NCBI GenBank assembly: GCA_965649825.1
Contig: OZ287716.1
Coordinates: 62,001-126,000 of the forward strand
Direction of reading: 5' to 3'
Source: Penicillus capitatus
Lineage: Eukaryota > Chlorophyta
DNA: 64,000 nt
Numbering within the stretch: position 1 is the first letter of the stretch; every line of letters starts with the position of its first letter. Under the pieces are notes generated by a model. It ran no database searches and had not been told where the DNA came from. It was given only the letters and a program-made list of their open reading frames with translations. Positions 54,575-64,000 of this stretch are shown one piece after another. The translations under genes were made by a program, and so were the position numbers.

Positions 54575-56446
54575 ATGGAATACCGGCGTCCTGCATTCGA
54601 GTGGCTCCAATCGCTGCGGTACGCACAGGTATAGCGGCCTCCTGACGACGGCACCTATGTTCTTTACATTCTGTTCGGACGAAGGCCGAGGGAGCGACAG
54701 GTTCAAAACCTAAGATCACGATTGCCGATATCGCCGAGCGCCTAAACGGTTGGATGCTCGTTCTTCTTTTCTGTAACGCGAAATGTGTCAGAGCAGCTGG
54801 AACGTGCACGGAAGAATGCGTGCCCACGAGTCCGCGCTCCGTTGAAGCTTGTCTGCGCTTGGGGATCGATCCATTCAACTTGGTTCACCGACCCCTCGAC
54901 GCCTTTAAAAGCAGAGAAGAGGATGAGGACATTGCTAAGTACCGCTGGCAGCAATACGAGAATGCTCGTCAGGTGACAGCAATGTGCGTGCGTGATCCTT
55001 CTCCTCTAGTGCGCCGTCCACTCAGGACCTTATAAAACAACTGCATTGTGAGAGAAAGAGGCTTACAGACATGTGCATCGATAAGAGCACGAATCGTCGT
55101 AACGCCGAGCGACATCGAGAAGGAAGCAAGGCAGATCTGATTGAAAAAGAGAAACAGCGATTGGAGGTGTTAAAACGACGACAGGAACGCGAATTGAAAC
55201 AGGTGTGACGTCTCAAGGACGGCAGACGAGGTCTTAACAAGCGTTCTTTCTGTCCACGAGATGCTAAACCACGAGCAACAGAGGCGACAGATGATGGCGC
55301 ATCAGCAGGCGAAAATAATGGCCGTGGAAAAACGAGCGGCCGACTTGCGCAAGAAAAAGGCTGAAAAAGACGCCGAATGGCGCAAGACGCAGAGACAGCG
55401 AGAATTAACACGAGTAAGCGAGAGAACATTTGTCGCTCGTCATCCTTTGCGATCCATTGATTCGCGTTTCTCAGTTAAAAGAGATGGAGGCGTTGGAAGA
55501 GACGTCGAGGAGAGAAGCCCAACTGCGCTATCGAAAAGAACAAGAGCAGAAACGTGCCGAAGAGAGAGAAGCTAAACACCGAAAACAGCTCGCTCTCGAA
55601 CAGTCCGTGCATTACAGTTTCCACCTCCTGTTGCGCTTTGGTTGTGTACAGAGAGAAGAAACATCGAGAAAAGACAGAACGTGCGAGACTTGAAAGCCAG
55701 CGCGTGATGGAGGAGCAACAAGCGGCTGTGCGTCGACGTCGAGCCGAGATCGAGAGGCGCGACGCCGAGCGACAGAAGAAGATCAAAATCGAACAAGAAC
55801 AGCGTGCTCTGGTCAATCAAGCAAAGCGCAAACTCGCACAAGAACGTCTCGAAGCGGCTCTCGAGAGAGACAAACGGATGCAGGCGCAGAAACAGCAGGA
55901 ATTTCTCAGAAGAGAGGCCATTTCTGATCAACGCCGCGCGCTGCTAGAAAAGGAACGACGCGAAGAGGAGAAGAAACGAAAAGACGCTGAGAAACAGAAA
56001 GAGGAGTGCCGGAAAGAGAAATACGAACTGTCACAAAAACAAGCACAATTGCGCAAACAGGCATCTCTCTTTAGACCGATGCCAAGATGGCGGTCGGATG
56101 CCGTTCTTAGGCGATCCAAGAGCGAACCGAGCAGAAAGAGCAGATGCTCGAAGAGCTGCGCGAGAAACAACAAAAAGAGAATGCATACGCGGCAGTGGAA
56201 CGAGAGATGCGAGCAAATCGAAAGAGAGAAAAGGCAGAACGGATGCGAAAGATTCAAACATACCAACGTCATTTGTTGTTTCTGAAAATCATGGAGGATC
56301 GAAACAAGATTGGAAAACAACTTGAAGAGAGAGAAGCTCTACAGAGTCAACGCCGAATGGCAAATATGCAAGCATCCATCGAAAGGCAGAAAGCCAATGC
56401 TCTGATGGAGGACATGAAGAGAAAACATACACGTCGTTGCGCCTGA
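54575..56446 (+). CDS. CCDC177: CCDC177-like coiled-coil protein (DUF4659)
   Basis: Exons 54575-54628, 54685-54748, 54797-54972, 55026-55202, 55261-55413, 55475-55602, 55652-56060 and 56111-56446 give 498 residues. Near the N-terminus TSPRSVEACLRLGIDPFNLV plus HRPLDAF is the hallmark segment of CCDC177 (TSPRSLEAC... in human). The rest is a continuous Arg/Lys/Glu/Gln-rich coiled coil (EKKHREKTERARLESQRVM; RREEEKKRKDAEKQ), resembling trichohyalin/plectin-like axonemal proteins. The last intron (56061-56110) starts with GC instead of GT (CAG|GCATCT) and is needed to keep the coiled-coil frame. The stop is 26 bp from that of SLU7 (convergent). Confidence 0.7.
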
Positions 56447-56472
56447 CAACAGATTTCTCGTTCGATGACTGT

Positions 56473-58245
56473 TCAAACAAAGCCATAGTCTTTTGACTCT
56501 TGTGTATGTTTTGCCGTTTCCATCGCCCTCAATGGATCGCTGGCGTGACGTTTTTCGAGTCTATACGCTTCCATGTCTGCCTGGGTCACATCATCTTTTT
56601 CGCCGGAGAGCGAGTTGTAAGCGCGGTCCTTTTCATCCATATCGGCCAGTTTTCGTTTCTGTTGCATTTTCTTCCTGGATGTTTCTACGAGTTTTGCATC
56701 CAACTCGCCTTCAGGGGCCTCGCTTCCCCACAAATCCATCCCCTCATGGTTCTGCATAGGATTCGGCGTTGTCTGAGCTTTCTCATCGATCTCTCTAGCG
56801 ACGACAGACTCTGCTTCCAGCTCCTTTCCCTTTTCACCTGTGCAATAACTGTTCCGAATAACTTGATGACAACAGGCGTAGCCCCACTGTCCATTGCTCC
56901 ACCACGAACCCCAAACTGAAGTGTGATTGTTCACAAACACGTCCTCTTCATACCTAACCACAAAAGTGTGATGGCTGATGTTAATACACACCAGCAGATA
57001 ATGCAACGTACCGTGATCGAGGTTTAATGACAGCTCCACTGATCACGCGTCCCAGTTTATCGAATTCGACGTACTGATCAGATTCTTTCAGTCCTTTGAC
57101 ATCCTCTGGGCAATCTTCCGCCAACTGCCCATACCTTTCCAGCACAGATTTCTGCGTCTTTGCTTCGAGTCGCTCCTTCTTTGCCCGGAACTGTCGATAG
57201 AGGAGCTCCACTTGAGACGGAACCGCCTGGAGGAAGAAACAATAGATCACAGAGATCAAAAAATAAAGAGGCTCGCATTTACCTGCATGTTCACATCCAA
57301 TCCCCTTTGCTGAGCTTGAATCGAATGCAAATTCAATGCTTGCCATCCCTGATACTCCCCAGACTGCCGAATGAAATTATCCCCGGCGAATGTTTTCTCG
57401 GACATCGGTTTCGTCGGATTCGGATCTTCTCGCATGGATCGCGACTTCGGGTCATAGTGTGCAGAATTGGGATCCAGATTCAGTAAATACTTGGCTGTAT
57501 CTTCTCGAATTCGAAGATTGCGGACAGATCCAGAAGCTCCACCCGCCGTTGTGCGCACTCTCTTCTTCACTTCTCCGAATCCTGCATCCTGAGCATCATC
57601 GATTTTGTCCTCGTCGTCGCTCTTCTCTTCTTCTTTCGCCTCTTTGTAACGCCGTTCAACCTCTTCTTTGTTCTTTTTCTCCTTTCGCATGTTCTCAAGG
57701 CGTTCATGCTTTTCAATGACTTTTGCATAAATGGAAGGTTCATAGCCATTCCATCGATCACGTTTGGCATCCCAGCTGCGTCCCTTCAATTCTTGCAGCT
57801 TCTCGTCAGGCGCAATGTGCAGATTCGTCCATTTCGCTCCCCGTTGTCGTGGTCGTTCCATGCAATCTTTCGTCTTGTGTGACATAGCGCCGCAACTAAG
57901 ATCAGAGACACACACCATAACGATCTTTTATCGTCCCAGACAGTCTACTTACTTTTCACATGCACCCTTTCTCCATTTCTTTGCCTGGAAAACGACGGCA
58001 CCTCTGTCGTACCATTCTCTGTTGTCCTTCTGTCTTTCCTTCCAGTTCTTCTGATGTTTGAGACTCGGTTGGTTGTTGTTTAAGTACCATGGGGCGTGTG
58101 ACATATACTGAGGGATATGCGGATTGATTTCCCGGCCATCTTCGTCCACCTCTGCCGGGGCAATACCTGCTTTGCGTGCCTCCTCGAGTTCTTTCTGTCT
58201 GCGATACTCTTCGCTGCTCTTAAACGTATTGTTGGCTGAAGCCAT
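56473..58245 (-). CDS. SLU7: Pre-mRNA splicing factor SLU7
   Basis: Exons from the start: 58245-57953, 57895-57283, 57226-57012, 56953-56473; 533 residues (human 586). Visible: [16 protein letters not shown]; the CCHC zinc knuckle [14 protein letters not shown] split by intron 1; [97 protein letters not shown]7 acts in the second catalytic step of splicing and in 3' splice-site choice. This is of interest in a genome with introns as short as 30-60 bp. Confidence 0.95.
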
Positions 58246-58474
58246 GTCGAATGCTACCGAGTGGGTCCTTCTGATGTGACTTGACTGCAGGCGTTGGTAC
58301 GTTCTTCTAAGGTCCGCTACAAAATCTTCAACGCGGTTCCTTATTTGAATTTGGCTTTCGTCCTTAAAACCTCGTGTGCGTTCGTTCACCTTGCACGTAT
58401 CTTAACCACATCGTTCTCGTTTGTCACAGTTTGTCTACGTCGCGATTTATCTCGTGTTCTATCGAGAGAGAGTT
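58246..58474. promoter_or_regulatory. 229-bp divergent promoter
   Basis: Between SLU7 (minus) and the F-BAR gene (plus). No defined element recognised. Confidence 0.35.
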
Positions 58475-60429
58475 ATGAACGAAGTCCACGAGGGACAAAC
58501 AGGCGTAAACGTGCGTTTGACGAAGGAAGCAAGACAAACGAGTGCACCGTGTTCAGACTTCATTAATAACAGTAGAAGCATGAGTGCCTCGGCAGACGAC
58601 CACACAAGCTTCGGAGAGGGTACGTTGGGAAAAAAAGACGTAGAATCGTGGCTGCACAACGATGTCGAGGCGGAGTGTGCATCACCCGAGCAAATAGCTA
58701 CGGGTCAAGAAGAACATCGCAGTGACGGCACAGATTCTCCCAAGCGCCCCGCAACGGTGGACTCCGCGTTCGCCGGTGTCGTTGGCGGAACTCCGAGGAA
58801 TGATGATGAGCACGACACCGAGGTAAGTTGGCGTGCTGAGAAGACACTATGATGTGACGTTTCGATATTCTACACAGCTGGTTGCACCTCGCATGTCAAG
58901 TGAGATGACAGACGACTATGAGCGGCAATTGATGGAGGAAGCTAAAAAATTGCAAGAAGCCTCGCAGAAAGAATACCGATTCAGTATGAAAGATATTTTT
59001 AACAATCCCGCACTAGAAGATGCGGCTAAGCAAGAACTACGTGAGAGGCCAGTGCCTCTCACGCCCACAATGAGCAATGCCGAATCTGTCATATCCATTG
59101 CGGAATCCAGAGTCAGTCATATGGAGCAGACAATCTGCAATTCTGAGAATTTGGACAGAGATGCCGATCGAGATCTCCAATCTGGTCAGATAGAGATCTC
59201 CGCACTGTTGGACCGCCTCAACATCGGCAAAACGTATGGTCACTCTAATTGCTCATTGTATAGCGAACGTTGTGTGTGCTCGAGCAGATCGTCCTTGCAT
59301 CTTTTGAAGTTTGTACAAAAGCTCCATCAGGTAGAGGAAGCTTATTCCCGCTCTCTGCTCTCTGTGTCGCGCATGACAATGTCAAACATTGGACACACGG
59401 ATGGATTTCGCTATGCAAGCGAATGTCTTTGCGAGCTTCCAATGTCGGTGAGAAGTGCACATTCCAAGATCTCACAGAACTTGGCCGAATGTGAATCGTC
59501 TTTGACAAATGTTCTTCAAAAAATAAAGTAAAATGATCGATCATCATCATCATCTTGTCCACACTGACGGTTGCGACCCTGTTTGCAGAACATTGTCTGA
59601 GGCCCTCGTCGCCGAAGCTCCAAAATTGTCAGAGGCGGTTCGTTCAAAGCGTTCGGCATTGTCACGATCCAAGAGTCGACATCAAGTCGCCTACAAACGC
59701 ATGGAGTGCATTGAAGAGAAGGGTGTTGGTTCAAACCGTGGAGGTGATGATCCTTGGCTGACCGAAGGTCAAGTGGCCCACGACTATACGCAGCTCGTCA
59801 GTGGCCAAGTCAGTGTCAAGAAAGCTCTGGCTAGTGCCTATGAGAAGGTAACGGAGCTCGAAGTCCTCCGTCTGCATACATCCAAGAACGTCATCTCTTC
59901 ACTTGTTCAATCCTATGGCTCTGCCATCGATGAATGCGTCGTTCCTTTCGTGACAGACATTAACAAAGCGCTACTTGTCGTTGATGCTGAGGAAGAAGTG
60001 GTGGATTTGAAAAAGAGCAAGCGCAATAGTCAAATCTCCGAACAGACCCTCAGAACGCAGTGCGCTGATCAAGAAACAACAAAATGTGGAGAACTCTTTG
60101 CCAGTCCAGACATCGTTCGTCAAGGAGTTCTGCAAATCATGGACGAGGAATCCCGCTCCTGGGTCAATGCCCGATTTGTGTTAACCAAAGCTGGACTCTA
60201 CTGGTTCATGAATGAGAACACAGGGCCTCTTCCTGACGACCATTTGACATTAGCACGTACCACAATCGAACAGGCGAAATCTCCAGGACTAAAGCTGGTG
60301 CAAGAAGGCTCCAGATATTTCAGCTGGAAGAGAGGCGTGATTCTGAAGGCGCCGACGACGGAGGAGTACTGCGAGTGGGCAATTGCTCTGCGTGAGGCCA
60401 TTCAGGATGCCAATGGACGCGCGAAATGA
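58475..60429 (+). CDS. F-BAR-like and PH domain protein
   Basis: Exons 58475-58822, 58878-59233, 59288-59527 and 59589-60429 give 594 residues. Residues 1-220 are polar and disordered. About 235-430 forms a helical F-BAR/BAR-type region: LKFVQKLHQVEEAYSRSLLS, SHKI-like SAHSKISQNLAECE, SEAVRSKRSALSRSKSRHQV, YEKVTELEVLRLHTSKNVI. A PH domain closes the protein: RQGVLQIMDEESRSWVNARF, YWFMNENTG, FSWKRGVILKAPTTEEY, with the invariant-type Trp in EEYCEWAIALREA. Such proteins bind phosphoinositide membranes and shape endocytic or cortical membranes. The F-BAR call rests on pattern and is weaker than the PH call. Confidence 0.65.
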
Positions 60430-60593
60430 TTTAAGGCATGTCAGCTGCTTCCATCGATGGGAGAGATACCACCACTCAATCATGCAATAAGGAATTCAAA
60501 GGCTTCTGCTTTTAATTGTTAATATGTGTGTGCATTCGGCGTGTGTATCACCAGTCCGTGGGTATTTTGCAAGCATTTGTTTGTTAACCCAAT
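60430..60593. other. intergenic
   Basis: 3' region of the F-BAR gene. No gene seen. Confidence 0.4.
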
Positions 60594-60972
60594 TTGATGG
60601 GATGAATTCTCTCGATCTCAATCAGATTATGCAGGAGCGTGCATATCAGGCAGAAGGCATATGAGCGAGATTAGCGTCGTATCTTTGGCTGAAACGTATC
60701 AAGCTGTGCGGGATTTAAGTTGATTGCAAACATTTTGTGAAACGTACCCGTTACAGCTCGATCGGGATCATGCAGAAGTCGTCTTCGATGACAACGTGCT
60801 CGACCCATCGACACCACTCTCGATTCTTCGGAGCGTCGACCCCGCATCTACAGTGTAGAGTTGCCAGGCAGATACGCGCATGCAGGTGTGCTGCCAACAA
60901 CCGACACGTCTCGCGATCGATGACCCTCAGGCATAGGTCCACCCAGACAAATTGCAGAAAGATGACAGTCAT
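60594..60972 (-). CDS. possible minus-strand gene overlapping the ClpR 5' region
   Basis: Minus-strand frame from an ATG near 60972 reads [40 protein letters not shown]. It is followed by an intron-like GTAACG...CACAG, then LIRFSQRYDANLAHMP. The plus strand of the same interval also reads sensibly (LDRDHAEVVFDDNVLDPSTP), so the strand is not settled. No family recognised. Confidence 0.25.
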
Positions 60973-61806
60973 GATGCCTGTCGGCGTGCCACGTGTTCCA
61001 TACCGCACGCCGCGAGAGAATTCGTGGCAGTGGATCGACATTTGGAACTGTCTGGTGAGATGGCCGCTGTACTTGAGTGGTTAGTGCTTAAGAATATGAG
61101 CACGTTTAGTATCGAGAACGGATTATATATTTGCACAAGGCAGTAGACGACGAGATGGGAAATCAGATCGTCGCAACGATGCTCTATCTGGATTCTATTG
61201 ACAAGAAAGATCTAAATTTCTACATCAACTGTGCCGGGGGAGAGGTTCCATAACATCATCAGGCATCGTGGAGATCGTTCACATGCCTTGCTGTACAGGT
61301 GGTTCCAATTCTGGCAGTTCACGATTGCATGAAGCACGTGGAGAGTCAGTGTGGGACGATTGGTTTTGGCGGATGTATGGGGATGAGTGGATTTCTGTTG
61401 GCCATGGGAGCCAAGGTACAGAGCGAAAAAGATGCACGCTCGGGCACAGACCATCCGTCTGCGTTTAGGGAAAGAGACGGCTATTGCCGAATACGCGGTT
61501 GATGCTGCACCATCCTTCCGGCGCAGCGAGAGGGCAGGCATCGGATATTCACAACGAAGCTCGCGAGCTGCTCTATCTGAGAGACTACATCACAGCCCTT
61601 TTAGCCGAGGCGACTGGGAAGCCGTTTGAACAGGTACCACCCATTCACTGTTACATCTATGTGTTTGGCAATGCGTCACTCTTTGTGTACTTCAGGTCTT
61701 TCAAGATTTCAGTCGCGACCGGTACTTTAATGCGGAGGAAGCTCTGGAGTATGGACTGGTAGATTCCATTGTCCCTCCTCCCCAGACCTCCGTCCTCGAT
61801 ACGTAA
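60962..61806 (+). CDS. clpR: ClpR-like (catalytic Ser missing) subunit of a cyanobacterial/plastid-type Clp protease
   Basis: Exons 60962-61054, 61110-61244, 61299-61415, 61469-61633 and 61696-61806 give 206 residues. The start [13 protein letters not shown] followed by [18 protein letters not shown] is characteristic of cyanobacterial/plastid ClpP/ClpR. The core: [52 protein letters not shown] (His present), [20 protein letters not shown] (Asp present). At the nucleophile position, where ClpP has GQAASMGAFLL, this protein has [11 protein letters not shown]: the Ser is replaced by Gly. This fits ClpR, a structural subunit that pairs with active ClpP. Any transit peptide must lie in unresolved upstream exons (60600-60960). 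Confidence 0.8.
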
Positions 61807-61882
61807 CGTTCAGAGATGGCAAGAGAGAATCCGATAACGAGCTCGAAAACCGTATCGCGTTTGTTACAAACGGACATTGTGT
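61807..61882. other. intergenic between convergent stops
   Basis: 76 bp between the ClpR stop and the ThrRS stop. Confidence 0.4.
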
Positions 61883-64000
61883 CTAACAACCATTTCCATG
61901 GGCCGATTGGCCAAAAGAATGAAACAAGAAATCTTTGTTATCAGGCTCGCGATCGGCCTGTGTGAGAATGTCCAGAACATTGTTAAGGGGAAAGGAGCCT
62001 GCATCTCCGTGTTTGTACGTGCGGATCGAGAGTGCCTCTGATTGGACTTCCTTCTCGCCGACGACACACATGACAGGCGTCTTAGAAGTCTCTGCATTGC
62101 GAATGAGTTTTCCCATTCTCTCCCCTGAACAGATTTCGACCCGGAGACCTCGCTGTCGCATCTTGTCTGCGACGTGCTCGCAGTAGGGGTAAACATCTTC
62201 GCGGACAGGAAGGATTCGGCACTGAATGGGAGCCAGCCAGAACTCAAAGGCCCCTTTACAGTTTTCGACCAGAATGCCAAAAAACCTCTCCAGAGAACCG
62301 AAGATCGCCCTGATCGCACACGACCGTCCACTCTATGAACATTGCGTGCTGACAGGGATACCTATGAATGAGAATGGGTCTTTGTTTATCTCCACGTTCG
62401 TCGTTGTATGCGATGTCAAATCGTTCAGGAAGATTGAAATCCAGCTGAATGGTCGAACACTGCCACTTCCGTCCGATCGCGTCACGTACCTAAGATACCT
62501 TCATACATTTGGAAGCAGAGACAGGACAGATGGATATGCCTTGACATCAATTTTTGGGCCATAAAAGGCACCACCACCTTCATCAACACTGTAGGTGTAT
62601 CCTTTGCGATGAAGCGCATCTCTCAGAGCAGCTTCGGATTTTTCCCAGATCTCATCTGATCCGACCGATTTCTTTGGTCTTGTTGAGAGATCCATCTCGT
62701 ATTCGGCAAAACCGAATCGTCGCATGATCTGTTCGATGAGAGAGAGCACTCCAACGATCTCCGTCGTGATCTGATCCGGTAAACAGAAGATGTGTCCATC
62801 ATCCTACAAAGTTCTCACACTTCTTACGCAGTTATAACATTTGCTACACACCTGTGTAAATCCTCGAACGCGAGAGAGACCGTGCATTGTCCCAGACCGT
62901 TCGTAACGGTAAACTGTTCCCAACTCGGCCAGTCGAACCGGAAGGGATTTGTAAGAGTAATAGCCTTCCTTGAACTGCAGAATGTGGAAGGGGCAGTTCA
63001 TGGGACGCAGCTGATATGCGATATTCTCAACGTCCATCTGATCAAACATGTTTTCATTGTAGAAGTCCAGATGACCCGAGGTTTGCCACAAATCGAGTTT
63101 CGCAATATGTGGTGTATAGACCAGATCATACCCATTGTTGAGGTGCACATCTTTCCAGTAGTTTTCGATAATATGCCGCATGCGTGCCCCTGCTGGCAGC
63201 CAAAAAACCAGTCCTGGACCTGCTTCCTCCCGTATACTACAGACACGGACGGAGTTTTTGAGGACAGGAGAGTCTTTCAAGTTTACCTGAAAAGTTTCAG
63301 ATCTGTGCCCAGTTTGCGATGATCTCGTTGAGCTGCTTCGATCTTGAGGTTCTCATACGCTTGCAGTTCAGACATCGATTTCCAAGCGGTTCCATAGATT
63401 CGTGTCAGCTGCTGGTTCTTTTCATCTCCTCTCCAATAGGCGCCAGCAATGGTCTCCAATTGAAATGCATCATTCTTCAGACATCCTGTGCTGTCCACAT
63501 GAGGCCCCGCACACAGATCCCACCAATGACTCGGATGTTCTTTCTCGCCAATATGATAAATGGTGATGGCCTCGTCTGGCGATCGCTGCAAGATATCTGA
63601 CAGAATCTCTTCTTTATAGGTCTCCTGAATGCCCCGGATTCTTTGCAACGCCTCCGACTCCTCTACCTGAGAGATGTGTGACCTCGTGTCTATGAAAGAG
63701 TGACTTGACCTCTTCTCGGACAAATGGCAGATCTTCGTTCATGATCTTTCGCATTTCTTTGGAGATTTTTTTCAGGTCTTTGTCCGTCAGAATGTGCTCA
63801 GCGAGGTCGAAATCGTAGTAGAAGCCAAATTCTGTCCATGGACCGATCGTACATTGAGCATCCGGGTACAGTCGCTTCACTGCCATTGCCATGACATGAG
63901 CACACTGCAGATCACACATCTCACACTTTCCCGTTGTAAACCATGCATCCTACACTGTGCCGAATGCGCAAGAGTTCTTCCGATTCGTCACTTGTTTCCA
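61883..64000 (-). CDS. thrS: Threonyl-tRNA synthetase, bacterial type (N-terminus beyond the window)
   Basis: Minus strand; the 5' end is cut at 64000. From the N-terminal side: [17 protein letters not shown] and [13 protein letters not shown] (editing domain), [15 protein letters not shown], the catalytic core [24 protein letters not shown]-type [17 protein letters not shown], motif 2 [77 protein letters not shown] (motif 3). The Zn ligands (Cys in NCPF, His in DDGHIF, His in LIHRAI) are present. The anticodon domain: [38 protein letters not shown]. The bacterial-type sequence suggests organellar use. One intron (62490-62539) begins with GC (AAG|GCATAT) and must be removed to read [11 protein letters not shown]. 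Confidence 0.93.

Noticed and set aside
1-64000. tRNA, rRNA genes or known transposase/reverse transcriptase genes
   Set aside because: I looked for cloverleaf-like and catalytic motifs while reading and saw none that I could support.

Overview
The window is nuclear DNA of a protist-like eukaryote. Almost every gene is split by tiny spliceosomal introns (about 30-70 bp, mostly 45-60 bp) with GT-AG ends, and reading frames join exactly across them. There are no operons or bacterial promoters. A CCDC177-type coiled-coil protein hints at a flagellate. A ClpP/ClpR-type subunit of the cyanobacterial/plastid kind, without its catalytic serine, hints at a plastid or plastid ancestry. I cannot name the species.

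Layout. 0-2.8 kb: an FoP/CHTOP-like RNA-binding protein and an intact BET (bromodomain + NET) gene. 2.8-9.1 kb: GC-rich minisatellites, A/T-rich hairpins, a proline-rich gene on the minus strand (copy A) and an unexplained spacer. 9.2-14.4 kb: COG4, URI1 and small unknown genes. 15.1-18.7 kb: a second minisatellite block, then proline-rich copy C, cut by a 100-N assembly gap (19678-19777). 19.8-32.8 kb: a rearranged copy of the preceding material, made of the 3' end of a coiled-coil gene, a 5'-truncated BET gene, a large minisatellite, proline-rich copy B and the spacer again. 32.2-64 kb: dense single-copy genes, namely a large coiled-coil protein, a DOMON protein, two mitochondrial-type small proteins, rhodanese, an MRM1/TrmH-type rRNA methylase, a Sen1/SMUBP2-type helicase, LOTUS-domain protein(s), PEN-2, a SAM methyltransferase, a BAG co-chaperone, a PRRC2/BAT2-like protein, DNAJB11/ERdj3, CCDC177, SLU7, an F-BAR-PH protein, a ClpR-like subunit and bacterial-type threonyl-tRNA synthetase (cut by the window end).

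The main structural story is a tandem duplication. Its junction (21062-21065) joins the interior of the coiled-coil gene to the interior of the BET gene with about 4 bp of microhomology. The right copy seems to have lost the COG4-URI1 interval by recombination between two satellite arrays: its array starts with A-type and ends with C-type monomers. The proline-rich gene, its flanking satellite and its intron hairpins travel as one module present three times; I do not recognise this family.

Genes outside the repeats are packed very tightly, with start codons of divergent genes 16-229 bp apart and stop codons of convergent genes as close as 26 bp. The housekeeping functions (splicing, Golgi tethering, ER folding, translation, rRNA modification) are unrelated to one another and not co-regulated as pathways. 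Exon coordinates below come from hand splicing. For the genes with a full exon list the exon lengths add up to whole codons, but individual boundaries may be off by a base or two.
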